NCBI RefSeq assembly: GCF_000686845.1
Contig: NZ_JMLS01000002.1
Coordinates: forward strand, 310,001-374,000
Length of the DNA: 64,000 bases
Source: Paenibacillus sp. UNC451MF
Lineage (GTDB): Bacteria > Bacillota > Bacilli > Paenibacillales > NBRC-103111
Reading direction: 5' to 3'
Numbering within the stretch: the first letter of the stretch is position 1; every line of letters begins with the position of its first letter. The notes below the pieces were generated by a model. The model was not told the DNA's origin. It searched no databases and was given only the letters and a program-made list of their open reading frames with translations. Of the stretch, positions 9,035-17,649 are shown piece after piece. The position numbers were made by a program, and so were the translations under genes.

Positions 9035-10192
9035 TCAACTTGGGATAGTCATTAGCCAGAACGACCAGTCTTTGGGAGGCCGTAAAGCAGTCAAATGCCT
9101 TGATACCGCGATCAGCCTCGGAGATGAGTATACTTTTTCTGCTCTTCTGGTAAGCTGGACCGCCAGCCCGTTGATCTCGTTGTCAATATTTTGCCAGGCC
9201 CAAGGTAATTCCTCAGCCAAGTAAGGTGCCAAAAACTGAAACCCAAGCTCAATTCCCCTAGCATCCTCGGTCCGATAACGCCATAAATCGACTCCGAGCA
9301 CATCGCCGCACCTAGCCAAGCTTACAAAAGCGCTCAGTCCATATAATGAGTAGAAAAGCGCCCGATTGCGTTTTAACTCGCGATGGAGTCCTCCATCCGG
9401 TGTGAATTGCACATCGATTTGCCACTTGGCACGTTCCATCATTTGCCGCGCTCTTTCCAAGTTGCCGCTGTAGATGGAAAAAGCCGCCACTTGCGCCGCA
9501 TACCAGGACCCGTGATTATCGGTAGCGCGATACTCTTCTTTGCCAGCAGGACTCTCCAACAACCAATCGCAATAAGCGGCAAACCATTGCTGTAACGCCT
9601 CGTTATCGGCCTGGGTCCAACTTATCGATTGCGTCAGTAGATTGACCGAGTCCAGAAGCCCGATTAATTGTACTCCTTCTATAATGCCAATGGCCATTCC
9701 ATCATTAACCCCGGGCAGCGAGGCGGCATACTTGAAATTCGGGTTCATTCGGGTTTCTGGATTCAGGAACCAAACTCGCAGCAGCTCGGCTGCTTTGGCA
9801 GCGTAAGCCTCCGAGCCCGAATATAAATACGCCAGCGCCAAAGTGTTAACCCTGATACGCATATTGAAATAAGGTCCCAAATCGTACTCGTCACTGGCTG
9901 CCGCCGGATTCGTATACCCGTCGCGACGGATGAAAGGCATCCCGTCAGGCGTATCCGGATTGCGCCAAGCGTATTTTCCAATAGCGAAAAAATCATGTTT
10001 ATCTCCGGATGGAGGGATATTCCCCTTGTTGACTACGGAATCGGGAGTTTTTTGAAGATAGGAGTCCGCCTCATTAAGTAATGCAGAATAAGCTGGCATC
10101 AGACTCGGTTCATTCGCTTTCACCTTATCACGGATACGAATCAATTCCTTATAGTCAAGTTGAATTAGCGTTGGTGCCGTCGTTTGTTTCAT
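9035..10192 (-). CDS. Alginate-lyase-family protein (PF05426 type), probably cytosolic polysaccharide lyase
   Basis: 385 residues without a signal peptide, so the product should stay in the cytosol. The N-terminal motif KHDFFAIGKYAWRNPD and the following PDGMPFIRRDGYTNP match the conserved entry region of alginate_lyase-domain proteins (PL5/PL38-like, alpha-helical toroid). TDNHGSW at 224-230 supplies the asparagine-histidine-tryptophan cluster expected in the active site. The substrate would be a uronic-acid-containing oligosaccharide; which one cannot be read from sequence. The start follows AGAGGAGGAAA. It lies 79 bp downstream of the secreted glycosidase gene on the same strand, probably one transcript. 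Confidence 0.82.
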   Translation of the reverse strand: MKQTTAPTLIQLDYKELIRIRDKVKANEPSLMPAYSALLNEADSYLQKTPDSVVNKGNIPPSGDKHDFFAIGKYAWRNPDTPDGMPFIRRDGYTNPAAASDEYDLGPYFNMRIRVNTLALAYLYSGSEAYAAKAAELLRVWFLNPETRMNPNFKYAASLPGVNDGMAIGIIEGVQLIGLLDSVNLLTQSISWTQADNEALQQWFAAYCDWLLESPAGKEEYRATDNHGSWYAAQVAAFSIYSGNLERARQMMERAKWQIDVQFTPDGGLHRELKRNRALFYSLYGLSAFVSLARCGDVLGVDLWRYRTEDARGIELGFQFLAPYLAEELPWAWQNIDNEINGLAVQLTRRAEKVYSSPRLIAVSRHLTALRPPKDWSFWLMTIPS

Positions 10193-10271
10193 GAATGCTA
10201 TTTCCTCCTCTTTGGGCGTTTCTCGTTAACCGCGTTAAGTCGGGCCATGGTACTGAAGAAGCCATTGCGGT

Positions 10272-12440
10272 CTACTCAACCAAGGGCTTAAAGGCAATGA
10301 CCGTGACGGAATAAGGATCAAGCGACAAGCTGGCCGCTCCCGCTTCATACTGAACCGGATTGACTTGAGCCAGAGCAGGATTCGTATCGGCTGCGCCCGT
10401 TCCCTTCAGTACCCATGTTTCGATATTGGCGCTGGTTATATAGTTTTGCACGTTCAGTTGGACCGGTACCGGATCGGCGTTCGAGTTAACGAATAAGACG
10501 GACAATTCGCGGCTTGAAGGTGAATAGCTGGCGAAGGCGGAAATATCTGTCGCCCCGGTCGTCGATACCATCTGATCTCTTAGAAACTTGTTCCACACTT
10601 GAATCGCTTTACCCATAGGCAGCAGATTTCCATTTTCGTCGATGGCTGATCTTTCATCCCGTGGATTGTTGTTGAGTCCTTTGCGAGTGACCCAGAAGTG
10701 GACGTAATCGACTTTATCGTACTGCAATATTTTACCGATCTTTGTTGCGAATAACGCGGCACGGCTCATATTGTTAGGCATTTGGGCGCCCGAAGAATAC
10801 GTGCTTGTCTCCGTTATCGAAATTTGAATCCGGTTCCTGTCTTCCGGCTTGAAATACGTATTGATATGGTTAACGATCGTATTCAGCGGGCTGACATTGG
10901 CACTCCCGTACAAATGAACAATAACGAAATCAGCTTTGGATGACACGGCAGGCATCACCGTACTATTCCATGTGAACGAATCATAGACAGGTACGCCTAC
11001 ATGAATCGTGGGATCGACTGCTTTCATGGCTGTGACGAATTCATTGAACACATCGGCGTACTCCTGAGGACTCCATATATAGCCGGATTGTGACGTAAAG
11101 AACGGTTCATTCCCGATCTCCCAATATTTCACATTCCATCCGTTAATGACATTAGCATACCGGACCCATTCCACAGCGGCCTCCTTTAACTGTTCTTTCG
11201 TCTTGAACCAATCCGCATCCGTTGCTTTCATCGCATCAAGACCGACAATAACGAATGGCTGTACGCCCGTTTCATTCACAACGCCCATGAACTCATTGAA
11301 ATCCTGGGTCTCTTTGTACGTTCCGTCAGGGTTAATCAGCGCTTTCTCGGCATTAGTCAAAGGATGTTCGGTCGAATAATAGTACGATAGCTGCGGTTGA
11401 AGCACACTGTTGGCTGATGTCGGATAAGGTGCGCTTGTCCACAAGTATCTGTCGCTGGCTTCACCTTCCCCGAATCGTATCGTTCCCGCACCGAGTGCTT
11501 GCAGCGATTGAGAAAGTGTTTTTTGCCGGTTCGGATGATACAAGTCGGAGTCGAACAAATGGTTGGATACGACACCGAGAGGCGAATGGCTTACATCGTT
11601 AAGTACGGAATACACGTTAATCGTAACGTTCTGATTCAACGGGGGACCAGAGCCGTTCTCGTCCGGAATTGCCGTCACTTTCACGTTGTCAATGCCGATG
11701 GCCCCCCTCCCTGCCGATATGGAAATAAACCGTAGCGATGCGACACTGCTTGCTTCCGTGACTTGAAACCCTTCGTAATCAACGGTTCCGAGGAGTGTCG
11801 TGCCTGTCTGATCATAGATATAACTCTTCACTTTCTTCTGGGTAAAATCAACCTCCAGCTTAATCTTGTACCAGTCTCCATCTACATAGGAGCTTGCCGG
11901 CATCATATTAGTTGAAACGTTTTGGCCTGCTTCATTTTTTTGCAGCATTTTGTACACATAGCCGTTAGCGGCCGTACTATTCTGAACCTGGGTAATGTTT
12001 TCGTTCTGGTCGCTGAGCAGCGTCGCACCGAAATAGTCATGCTTGTAGCTCGGATCGGCGTCCGCTGCCGTCTTCATATCGAATTCAAGATAAGCAAATC
12101 CACTTTTGAGTTTCGGAAAATTGACTTTCGCATAAGCGGAGCTCGTACCCGAGTCGGTGATAAGCATATATTTATTACTCGGGTTTGACGGATGTGGTTC
12201 AAGCGTGACGGTAGTCGTTGCCGGTGCGCTGAACTGCCACCATATGGACTGTGTTGATGAGGCAGGCATCTCACTTCTGCTTGCATATGCATCGAAACTA
12301 TCTTCATAGACGAGCTGTTCGTTCCCTCCTGCGGCTTCAGCCGAAGCTTGATAATGTACGAATACCGCACTTAGCATTACAAAAACAAGCAATACCTTCA
12401 CAAAGGATTTCTTGACTACACTGGTTGATGGATACACCAT
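10272..12440 (-). CDS. Secreted clan GH-A glycoside hydrolase with N-terminal carbohydrate-binding-like domain
   Basis: 722 residues. A signal peptide (about 1-36, ending AEAA) precedes a beta-sandwich domain (about 43-258) resembling LamG/CBM modules. A TIM-barrel hydrolase domain (about 272-640) and a C-terminal beta-sandwich follow, as in GH39/GH51-like enzymes. Glu445 in WEIGNEPF is the expected acid/base and Glu544 in SITETS the expected nucleophile, both in clan GH-A positions. There is no SLH domain, so it is probably released. The exact family (GH39, GH51 or related) and the linkage cut are uncertain. It is the first gene of the leftward group and diverges from the two oxidoreductase genes. 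Confidence 0.82.
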   Translation of the reverse strand: MVYPSTSVVKKSFVKVLLVFVMLSAVFVHYQASAEAAGGNEQLVYEDSFDAYASRSEMPASSTQSIWWQFSAPATTTVTLEPHPSNPSNKYMLITDSGTSSAYAKVNFPKLKSGFAYLEFDMKTAADADPSYKHDYFGATLLSDQNENITQVQNSTAANGYVYKMLQKNEAGQNVSTNMMPASSYVDGDWYKIKLEVDFTQKKVKSYIYDQTGTTLLGTVDYEGFQVTEASSVASLRFISISAGRGAIGIDNVKVTAIPDENGSGPPLNQNVTINVYSVLNDVSHSPLGVVSNHLFDSDLYHPNRQKTLSQSLQALGAGTIRFGEGEASDRYLWTSAPYPTSANSVLQPQLSYYYSTEHPLTNAEKALINPDGTYKETQDFNEFMGVVNETGVQPFVIVGLDAMKATDADWFKTKEQLKEAAVEWVRYANVINGWNVKYWEIGNEPFFTSQSGYIWSPQEYADVFNEFVTAMKAVDPTIHVGVPVYDSFTWNSTVMPAVSSKADFVIVHLYGSANVSPLNTIVNHINTYFKPEDRNRIQISITETSTYSSGAQMPNNMSRAALFATKIGKILQYDKVDYVHFWVTRKGLNNNPRDERSAIDENGNLLPMGKAIQVWNKFLRDQMVSTTGATDISAFASYSPSSRELSVLFVNSNADPVPVQLNVQNYITSANIETWVLKGTGAADTNPALAQVNPVQYEAGAASLSLDPYSVTVIAFKPLVE

Positions 12441-12769
12441 AATCCTCCTTTATCAATGGAATATACGGGAAGAATGTCCCGCATTTGAAACCCCTTTCAC
12501 CTTTAATGTAAACACAAAGCTGCGACATGTACATAGACGATAAATAAAAAAATATGGAGAATTAATTGATCCTGCATTGGGATGTTTCCATTCGGCTTTT
12601 AAGCAACCGTCATAAGCTGTACACACGTCAAAAATTTAAACATTAATCCATAAACATTATAAATACGTCCATTTACTCTAATAAATCTAAACATATAATG
12701 GGTATATGCTTTTAATTAATTATCCATTCAATTCGTTACTGTGAAAATGAAGGAAGAGAGGGATAGGAT
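12441..12769. promoter_or_regulatory. Divergent promoter region, glycosidase versus FAD oxidoreductases
   Basis: This 329-bp AT-rich gap has no convincing gene. A TATAAT at 12694-12699, with a weak TTTACT about 17 bp upstream, could drive the rightward oxidoreductase genes. The leftward promoter was not located. A shared regulator site such as AraC half-sites is plausible, but I could not identify one. Confidence 0.4.
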
Positions 12770-13645
12770 ATGACAGCTGAAGCAGCCCATTATCAGCTTC
12801 TCGTTTGCGGAGCAACCTTTGCCGGACTAGGCGCAGCAATAGCTGCTAAACTACCCGTCATTGTAGTGGAAAGGTCGGCAGGTGTCGGTCAGGAGTTTAT
12901 CGAGACATTTAATCCAGGCAGCTTTGAAGCCATGAAGGATCTTCCGTTTAGTCCATTGGAACAATCGCTGCATACAGAGCTAATTGAACGGAGTTTGATG
13001 GAGCCTGGAGGTGGCCCCGTCCATTTGCCAGGCGTTCATTCCGTGCTGTGCAAACGCATTCAAGACACCGGCTTGAAGGTGCTTTTTTTAACTGAGATTA
13101 TTGAAGTAAAGGCTACGGGGGAAGGCTTCGAGGTGACACTATACAACGTCTCCGGCTTTCAAACGATACGAGTGGACCGAATTCTAGATACGACCAGCCG
13201 CCGATTTTCTCAACCCGACCAGTCTTATGCGCCGGTTAACCGTAAAATCATAAGAGCGCATTTGTCAGGTGGGGTATCCGGTAACGAAACCACATCAAAC
13301 GTTCAGCCGTTAGATGAACAGGCACAAATCCTCCCAGGTAGATTTCCTTCGGAGCGTATCCTGGCACTTACTGTGGATGCCGGTACAGATTGGCCGGCCG
13401 CCCGGCACAGCTTGCAGGAATATTGGCGGGCACGCCCTGCCAGCCTTGCATTATGGACGATTGCAGCCGTTGCCAGTACATTCGGCCTGCAGGTTCCGCA
13501 AGGACCGATAGAGCTTGCAGCGCAATGGATATGGCTTCCATCGGAATCCAGCCCTCACCCATTGCAAGCGTTCCGCCAAGGCTACCGGTTTCTTCAGCTT
13601 CAGTCGGAGGAGGACGTTAACGATGGATATCGCAAGACTATATAA
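12770..13645 (+). CDS. Small FAD-dependent oxidoreductase-like protein
   Basis: 291 residues. The N-terminus LLVCGATFAGLGAAIAAK is a dinucleotide-binding beta-alpha-beta fold with a GxxxAGLGAA variant of the usual GxGxxG. VDRILDTTSRR near 140 resembles the second FAD-contact motif, where an ATG-type motif is expected. The chain is shorter than typical flavin oxidoreductases of this superfamily and lacks an obvious substrate domain, so it may be a partner subunit of the next gene. It overlaps that gene by 23 bp, implying translational coupling. The ATG follows an AGGAAGAGAGGGATAGG purine stretch. The reaction is unknown. Confidence 0.65.
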   Translation: MTAEAAHYQLLVCGATFAGLGAAIAAKLPVIVVERSAGVGQEFIETFNPGSFEAMKDLPFSPLEQSLHTELIERSLMEPGGGPVHLPGVHSVLCKRIQDTGLKVLFLTEIIEVKATGEGFEVTLYNVSGFQTIRVDRILDTTSRRFSQPDQSYAPVNRKIIRAHLSGGVSGNETTSNVQPLDEQAQILPGRFPSERILALTVDAGTDWPAARHSLQEYWRARPASLALWTIAAVASTFGLQVPQGPIELAAQWIWLPSESSPHPLQAFRQGYRFLQLQSEEDVNDGYRKTI

Positions 13646-15503
13646 CGGGCAGGCTGTACGTAAGCCATTTACCGGACAGACCGACTTCCAGTTTGACTGC
13701 ATAGTAGTAGGATTGGGAACAGCAGGTGCTGTAGCCGCAATCGGCGCAGCGCAAAAGGGCTTGCGGGTACTAGGAATCGAAAAATTAACCTGCATGGGTG
13801 GTACAGGTACAGCAGGGGCTGTTCTAGGCTATTATTTCGGAAATAAGGGCGGTCTGTTCGAATCGTTAGATGACGGGTCGTTAGCTTTGGAAAAGCAGCA
13901 GATCTACACACCCTCCCGAGGCATTAACGCCGAGGCCAAAAAGTATGTGCTTGAACAAGAAGCATTGAAAGCCGGAGCCGCTCTTCGCTATGACAGTACG
14001 GTGACCGGCGTGCTGCTTGAGGGGAATACGCTGCGGGGTATTGAGTGGTTCTCTCCGGAAGGCAAGTTCACGGCAGGATGTTCCGTTATCGTTGATGCGA
14101 CCGGTGATGCAGATGTATGCGCAATGGCTGGTTGCGAGCTGCGGGGCGGTCGTGATTTTGACAGCCAGGCTCAGCCCTACTCGAATGTTTATGTATATTT
14201 GGATCAAGGCAAGGTCAACTTCCGATATACCGATTCAGGTTATGTAGATCCTAGAGATGCTGCCAGCATATCAGAGGCTGTAATTTCATCGGCGACCTTG
14301 CATACGCATTTAAGACCCGTCTATGAGGAAGACAACCGGATGCTCCGGATTGCCCCCTTACTCGGGATCAGAGAAGGTCGATTTATAGAAGGAGAAGAAA
14401 CAGTAACGCTGGAGAACTTCCTGAATCAACGTTATTCAAGTGAGCCTGTGTTTTTCGCATATTCGAATGCGGACAACCACAGTAAAGACCTTGCTTTCGA
14501 GAGTGAGTTCCAACAGCGCTGGACCGTCGCCTCCAGCATGTGGGGCTACAATTTTACCGTCTCGATTCCAATCGGAGCCCTAATCCCTAAAGGCTATGAC
14601 GGACTGCTTGTTGCAGGGCGCTGCCTGTCCGTTGATCATGATATGGCCGCATGCGTGCGAATGAAGCGCGATATGCAGAAATGTGGAGAAGCAGCCGCCA
14701 ATGCTGCGTATTTATCCATACGTTTGCAGCTTCCTTTAAGGGACATTCCCTATTCCGAATTGGCTGCAGCGTTACACGAAACCGGGTGCTTGTCCACAAA
14801 AGATGAGATTCGATTCAAGGAAACGTTATCCGTTCATGACGAAACCAATCCTATTGTTCAATGGCTGACGAATCCCGAACAAATAAAGTGTGGTTTAGCC
14901 GGGAACAAGCCGGGTCTTGCGATATGGTCCTCCTTCCTGTTAAAAGACAGCATTCGCGCACAGCTCACGAAATGGATTACTCCAACGGAGCAGGAGCATC
15001 TTCGCAAGCATGCCGCATTTGCATTGGCCTTGCTGGGTGATAAAGCTGCAGCCCCAGTCCTTAGAGAGATGGTGCGGGAGAAGGATCCGTTTGTACCGAA
15101 GACGAGCCGTAAATACAATCAGGTACGAGGTTATGCTGCGATCTTCCTGCTTGGCTTGTTAACCGATCGGGAAGTTGTGCCGGATTTGACTTCAATTCTG
15201 ATAGATGAGCCCGGACAATGGACGTATGAGGATGAAAATAAAGAGTTTCTGGCGGACAGCCATGAGCTTTATTTCCAGTACGTATCCTTCTCCATTATGG
15301 CATTAGCCAGAATTGGCGACAGCCATCCGGACTGCCGCCAAGAGATTATTCATGGTTATCGTACCTTGCTTGGCCGGAGCGGCTTGAATTTATCCGTTAC
15401 TTTCAAAGGCAGTACAGACATTAAATGTGATATGAACGGTAAAATCCGTAAAGTCATTGACGAGACCTTACAGCGATGGAACGTGAATGTTGAGACGCTA
15501 TAA
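13623..15503 (+). CDS. FAD-dependent oxidoreductase (FAD_oxidored/PF12831 type) with C-terminal HEAT-like repeats
   Basis: 626 residues from the ATG at 13623. That start follows GGAGGAGG by a proper distance; an upstream in-frame ATG at 13515 lies deep inside the preceding gene and is less likely. VVGLGTAGAVAAIGAAQKG is the FAD-binding motif, and CMGGTGTAGAV matches the cysteine-containing segment typical of this family. DATGDADVCAMAGCE is the distal FAD-contact motif. From about residue 455, sequences such as LRKHAAFALALLGDKAAAPV look like HEAT repeats. Proteins of this kind recur in bacterial carbohydrate clusters, so oxidation of a sugar or glycoside is a reasonable inference. Confidence 0.8.
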   Translation: MDIARLYNGQAVRKPFTGQTDFQFDCIVVGLGTAGAVAAIGAAQKGLRVLGIEKLTCMGGTGTAGAVLGYYFGNKGGLFESLDDGSLALEKQQIYTPSRGINAEAKKYVLEQEALKAGAALRYDSTVTGVLLEGNTLRGIEWFSPEGKFTAGCSVIVDATGDADVCAMAGCELRGGRDFDSQAQPYSNVYVYLDQGKVNFRYTDSGYVDPRDAASISEAVISSATLHTHLRPVYEEDNRMLRIAPLLGIREGRFIEGEETVTLENFLNQRYSSEPVFFAYSNADNHSKDLAFESEFQQRWTVASSMWGYNFTVSIPIGALIPKGYDGLLVAGRCLSVDHDMAACVRMKRDMQKCGEAAANAAYLSIRLQLPLRDIPYSELAAALHETGCLSTKDEIRFKETLSVHDETNPIVQWLTNPEQIKCGLAGNKPGLAIWSSFLLKDSIRAQLTKWITPTEQEHLRKHAAFALALLGDKAAAPVLREMVREKDPFVPKTSRKYNQVRGYAAIFLLGLLTDREVVPDLTSILIDEPGQWTYEDENKEFLADSHELYFQYVSFSIMALARIGDSHPDCRQEIIHGYRTLLGRSGLNLSVTFKGSTDIKCDMNGKIRKVIDETLQRWNVNVETL

Positions 15504-15647
15504 TCCTAGCTAGCGTAATGAACGACAAAAGGTTTAAGAATTTGCATGACATAAAAAAGTATATCAATAAATCCAATAGAAAAAAGACATGACTATAATG
15601 ATTGTTTCATAATGAACAATCATCGCTTTCGCTCCCTCCGCTCGCAC

Positions 15648-15735
15648 CGAACCCCGGGGGTTCGGCCCCGCTGGCTCAAAAAAATCCCCGGAACCTTAAT
15701 GGTTCCGAGGATTTTCTTATGGAGCCTAGGGGGAT
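15648..15735 (-). repeat. Partial duplicate of the tRNA-Ala 3' end plus its terminator (copy 1)
   Basis: About 88 bp nearly identical to 15871-15959: the GAACCCCGGGGGTTCGGCC palindrome, the terminator hairpin (15678-15713) and the last 15 nt of the tRNA gene up to GGGGGAT. After that, homology stops, so there is no second complete tRNA. The sequences before (15504-15647) and between the copies (15736-15870) hold no supported gene. The pattern could be a lost tandem tRNA copy or an integration-site scar. Confidence 0.85.
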
Positions 15736-15870
15736 GTTTGAATCTTTCATTTAACTTGCTTACGAGGCCTATTCAACGATGCAGATCCCAGCGGTAGATT
15801 CAAACGCCGTGCTCCTCCATTCGTTGCTTCTGCTTCGAAGCTTATTCATTTCATTCCGTCCGCGCGGACT

Positions 15871-15959
15871 GAACCCCCGGGGTTCGGCCCCGCTGGCTCA
15901 AAAAAAAATCCCCGGAACCTTAATGGTTCCGAGGATTTTCTTATGGAGCCTAGGGGGAT
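15871..15959 (-). repeat. tRNA-Ala 3' end and terminator (copy 2, attached to the intact tRNA)
   Basis: This is the second copy of the direct repeat described at 15648-15735. Here it continues into the complete tRNA gene. Differences are small: a poly-A of nine rather than seven and shifted C/G runs in the palindrome. Confidence 0.85.
15900..15937 (-). terminator. Terminator of tRNA-Ala
   Basis: The 13-bp stem AATCCCCGGAACC/GGTTCCGAGGATT (one wobble) with loop TTAAT is followed on the minus strand by a run of nine T. It begins 6 bp after the mature tRNA end. Confidence 0.92.
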
Positions 15960-16016
15960 CGAACCCCTGACCTCATCGCTGCCAGCGATGCGCTCTCCCA
16001 GCTGAGCTAAGGCCCC
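15944..16016 (-). tRNA. tRNA-Ala (anticodon GGC)
   Basis: 73 nt forming a full cloverleaf: acceptor GGGGCCT/AGGCTCC with one G-T pair, D arm GCTC-AGCTGGGA-GAGC, anticodon stem CATCG/CGATG around CTGGCAG, and T arm AGGGG-TTCGATC-CCCCT. The discriminator is A and CCA is not encoded. Anticodon GGC reads GCC and GCT alanine codons. It stands alone and is followed by its own terminator. Confidence 0.97.
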
Positions 16017-16120
16017 TTATTATGTATGGGTGATTTCCACCCGACAATTAGGTATTATACACGGTGCTTGGACCATCGTCAAGCACTCAAACAAACTTTT
16101 TTAAAGTGATGATTGGATAC

Positions 16121-16168
16121 AATAAAACAGGTGCTAAAAGGATATCATTGTGGATTCCCAGCACCTGT
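16121..16168 (-). terminator. Terminator after nrdR
   Basis: The 9-bp stem ACAGGTGCT/AGCACCTGT, with a 24-nt loop and TTTTATT on the minus strand, lies just past the nrdR stop. Confidence 0.65.
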
Positions 16169-16171
16169 CAG

Positions 16172-16648
16172 TTACTTTTTTTCTTCACCAACCTGATGCT
16201 TGGACAATATGTCGGTCAGTTCTCTCATGAACATATTGATGTCTTTGAATTGACGGTACACGGAAGCAAAACGGATATAAGCCACTTCATCAACCGGATA
16301 CAGCTGTTCCATCACGATTTCTCCGATTTCTCGACTATCGACTTCTGTACTTGCTGTATTGCGGATCTGCTTCTCGACTTCGGATACAATCATATCGAGC
16401 TGGTCGACAGATACAGGACGCTTCTCACAGGCACGGATCAAGCCACGGAGCATTTTCTCCCGACTGAATTCTTCTCTGCTTCCGTCTTTTTTGATAACGA
16501 TGAGAGGGGTCTCCTCGACCATTTCAAAGGTTGTAAAGCGCTTGGTGCATTTCTCGCATTCTCTTCGGCGACGAATGGATTTGTTCTCATTAGCCGATCG
16601 GGAATCCAACACTTTGGTGCCGTTATAATCACAGTATGGGCATTTCAC
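16172..16648 (-). CDS. nrdR: Transcriptional repressor NrdR
   Basis: 158 residues from a GTG start at 16648, chosen because AAGGAG lies 10 bp upstream and the protein then begins MKCPYC, as in the family. The N-terminal zinc ribbon has CPYC and CEKC pairs (residues 3-6 and about 31-34). The ATP-cone domain follows (about 46-136). NrdR represses ribonucleotide reductase genes in response to dATP/ATP by binding NrdR boxes. No reductase gene lies in the window. The length fits the family. Confidence 0.97.
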   Translation of the reverse strand: MKCPYCDYNGTKVLDSRSANENKSIRRRRECEKCTKRFTTFEMVEETPLIVIKKDGSREEFSREKMLRGLIRACEKRPVSVDQLDMIVSEVEKQIRNTASTEVDSREIGEIVMEQLYPVDEVAYIRFASVYRQFKDINMFMRELTDILSKHQVGEEKK

Positions 16649-16771
16649 TACATGATCACTCCTTTTTGCTACAAATAAAATCAACTCAATTTTATTGCCA
16701 ACGAATCCCTGTAATGAACTTCAGCGAAACGCACATAATAGGTTTACCAACTTACAAGGAGGTGAACAGAC

Positions 16772-16996
16772 ATGGGTGCAGGACAATCTCGCAGCAGCAA
16801 CACTTTGGTGGTACCACAAGCAAACGCAGCTTTGGACCAACTGAAGTATGAAGTAGCACAGGAATTGGGTATCGCCATTCCTCAAGACGGTTACTACGGT
16901 AACATGGCTACTCGTGACACTGGTGCTATCGGGGGACACATTACGCGTCGCCTGGTGCAAATCGCTGAGCAAACACTTGCTGGCGGTAACCGCTAA
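16772..16996 (+). CDS. Alpha/beta-type small acid-soluble spore protein
   Basis: 74 residues. ALDQLKYEVAQELGI carries the germination-protease (GPR) recognition region and GNMATRDTGAIGGHITRRLV is the second conserved block of alpha/beta SASPs, which coat and protect spore DNA. The ATG follows AAGGAGGTGAACAGAC. A strong terminator follows. It shows that the host forms endospores. Expression would be forespore-specific (SigG), although I did not resolve the promoter. Confidence 0.97.
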   Translation: MGAGQSRSSNTLVVPQANAALDQLKYEVAQELGIAIPQDGYYGNMATRDTGAIGGHITRRLVQIAEQTLAGGNR

Positions 16997-17012
16997 TTAG
17001 AGAACGAATAGA

Positions 17013-17058
17013 GAAGTATTGGACAGAGTGCTCCTTAGGGGGCCTGTCCAATGCTTCT
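17013..17058. terminator. Terminator between ssp and the lytic transglycosylase gene
   Basis: A 14-bp stem GAAGTATTGGACAG/CTGTCCAATGCTTC with one wobble is followed by TTTAC and TTTT on the plus strand. It ends the ssp transcript and abuts the convergent gene that stops at 17059, so it may serve both strands. Confidence 0.8.
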
Positions 17059-17649
17059 TTACTTTTGGGAGGCAACTCCCCATTCCTTTGCATAAAGCTT
17101 ATGATATTTATTATAATAATACAAAACGCGCTGAATGTAATGTCTCGTTTCGCCATAAGGGATGGAATCCGAGTTTTTTAATGTACCGTCCCATTCCTTG
17201 TTCTGCAGCCATCGGTTCACTTTACCTTGACCTGCATTATAGCCAGCTACGGCAGCAATGGTGTTCCCGTTGAATTCCTTATGCAAATATCCCAGATACC
17301 ATGTCCCTAACTCTATACTGACAGACGGGTTATCCAGGTCCTCCTTAAATGAAGGAGCAAACCGTCCGGCCTCAACGATCCATTCCGATGTGTCGGGCAT
17401 GAGCTGCATAAGCCCATAGGCGCCCTTTTTAGATGAAATGTTCAATTTATAATTGGATTCTACTCGAATTATTGCTGCAACCAATAGCGGGTCAACCTCG
17501 TAATTTGCGGCATGCTGCCGTATTTCTTCTTGATAGCGGATTGGATACAACCATTTACCCACTACATCGCTGCTAAGGAACATGAGGATTACGAAGCTAA
17601 TTAAAAGTAGAGCAAACACTCGCTTTTTCCGCCAAAAGCTGATGCTCAT
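17059..17649 (-). CDS. Lytic transglycosylase, SLT domain
   Basis: 196 residues. An N-terminal membrane anchor (about 10-32) is followed by a soluble-lytic-transglycosylase domain. RVESNY contains the catalytic Glu64, and KKGAYGLMQLMP and AVAGYNAGQGKVNRW are the other family motifs. It cleaves the MurNAc-GlcNAc bond of peptidoglycan outside the membrane. Its start overlaps the coaE stop by 4 bp, so it is the last gene of the polA-mutM-ytaF-coaE string and is likely translationally coupled. Confidence 0.93.
   Translation of the reverse strand: MSISFWRKKRVFALLLISFVILMFLSSDVVGKWLYPIRYQEEIRQHAANYEVDPLLVAAIIRVESNYKLNISSKKGAYGLMQLMPDTSEWIVEAGRFAPSFKEDLDNPSVSIELGTWYLGYLHKEFNGNTIAAVAGYNAGQGKVNRWLQNKEWDGTLKNSDSIPYGETRHYIQRVLYYYNKYHKLYAKEWGVASQK

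Noticed and set aside
15720-15735. Second tRNA gene at the outer repeat copy
   Set aside because: Only about 15 nt of the tRNA 3' end are present; no D, anticodon or T arm can form.
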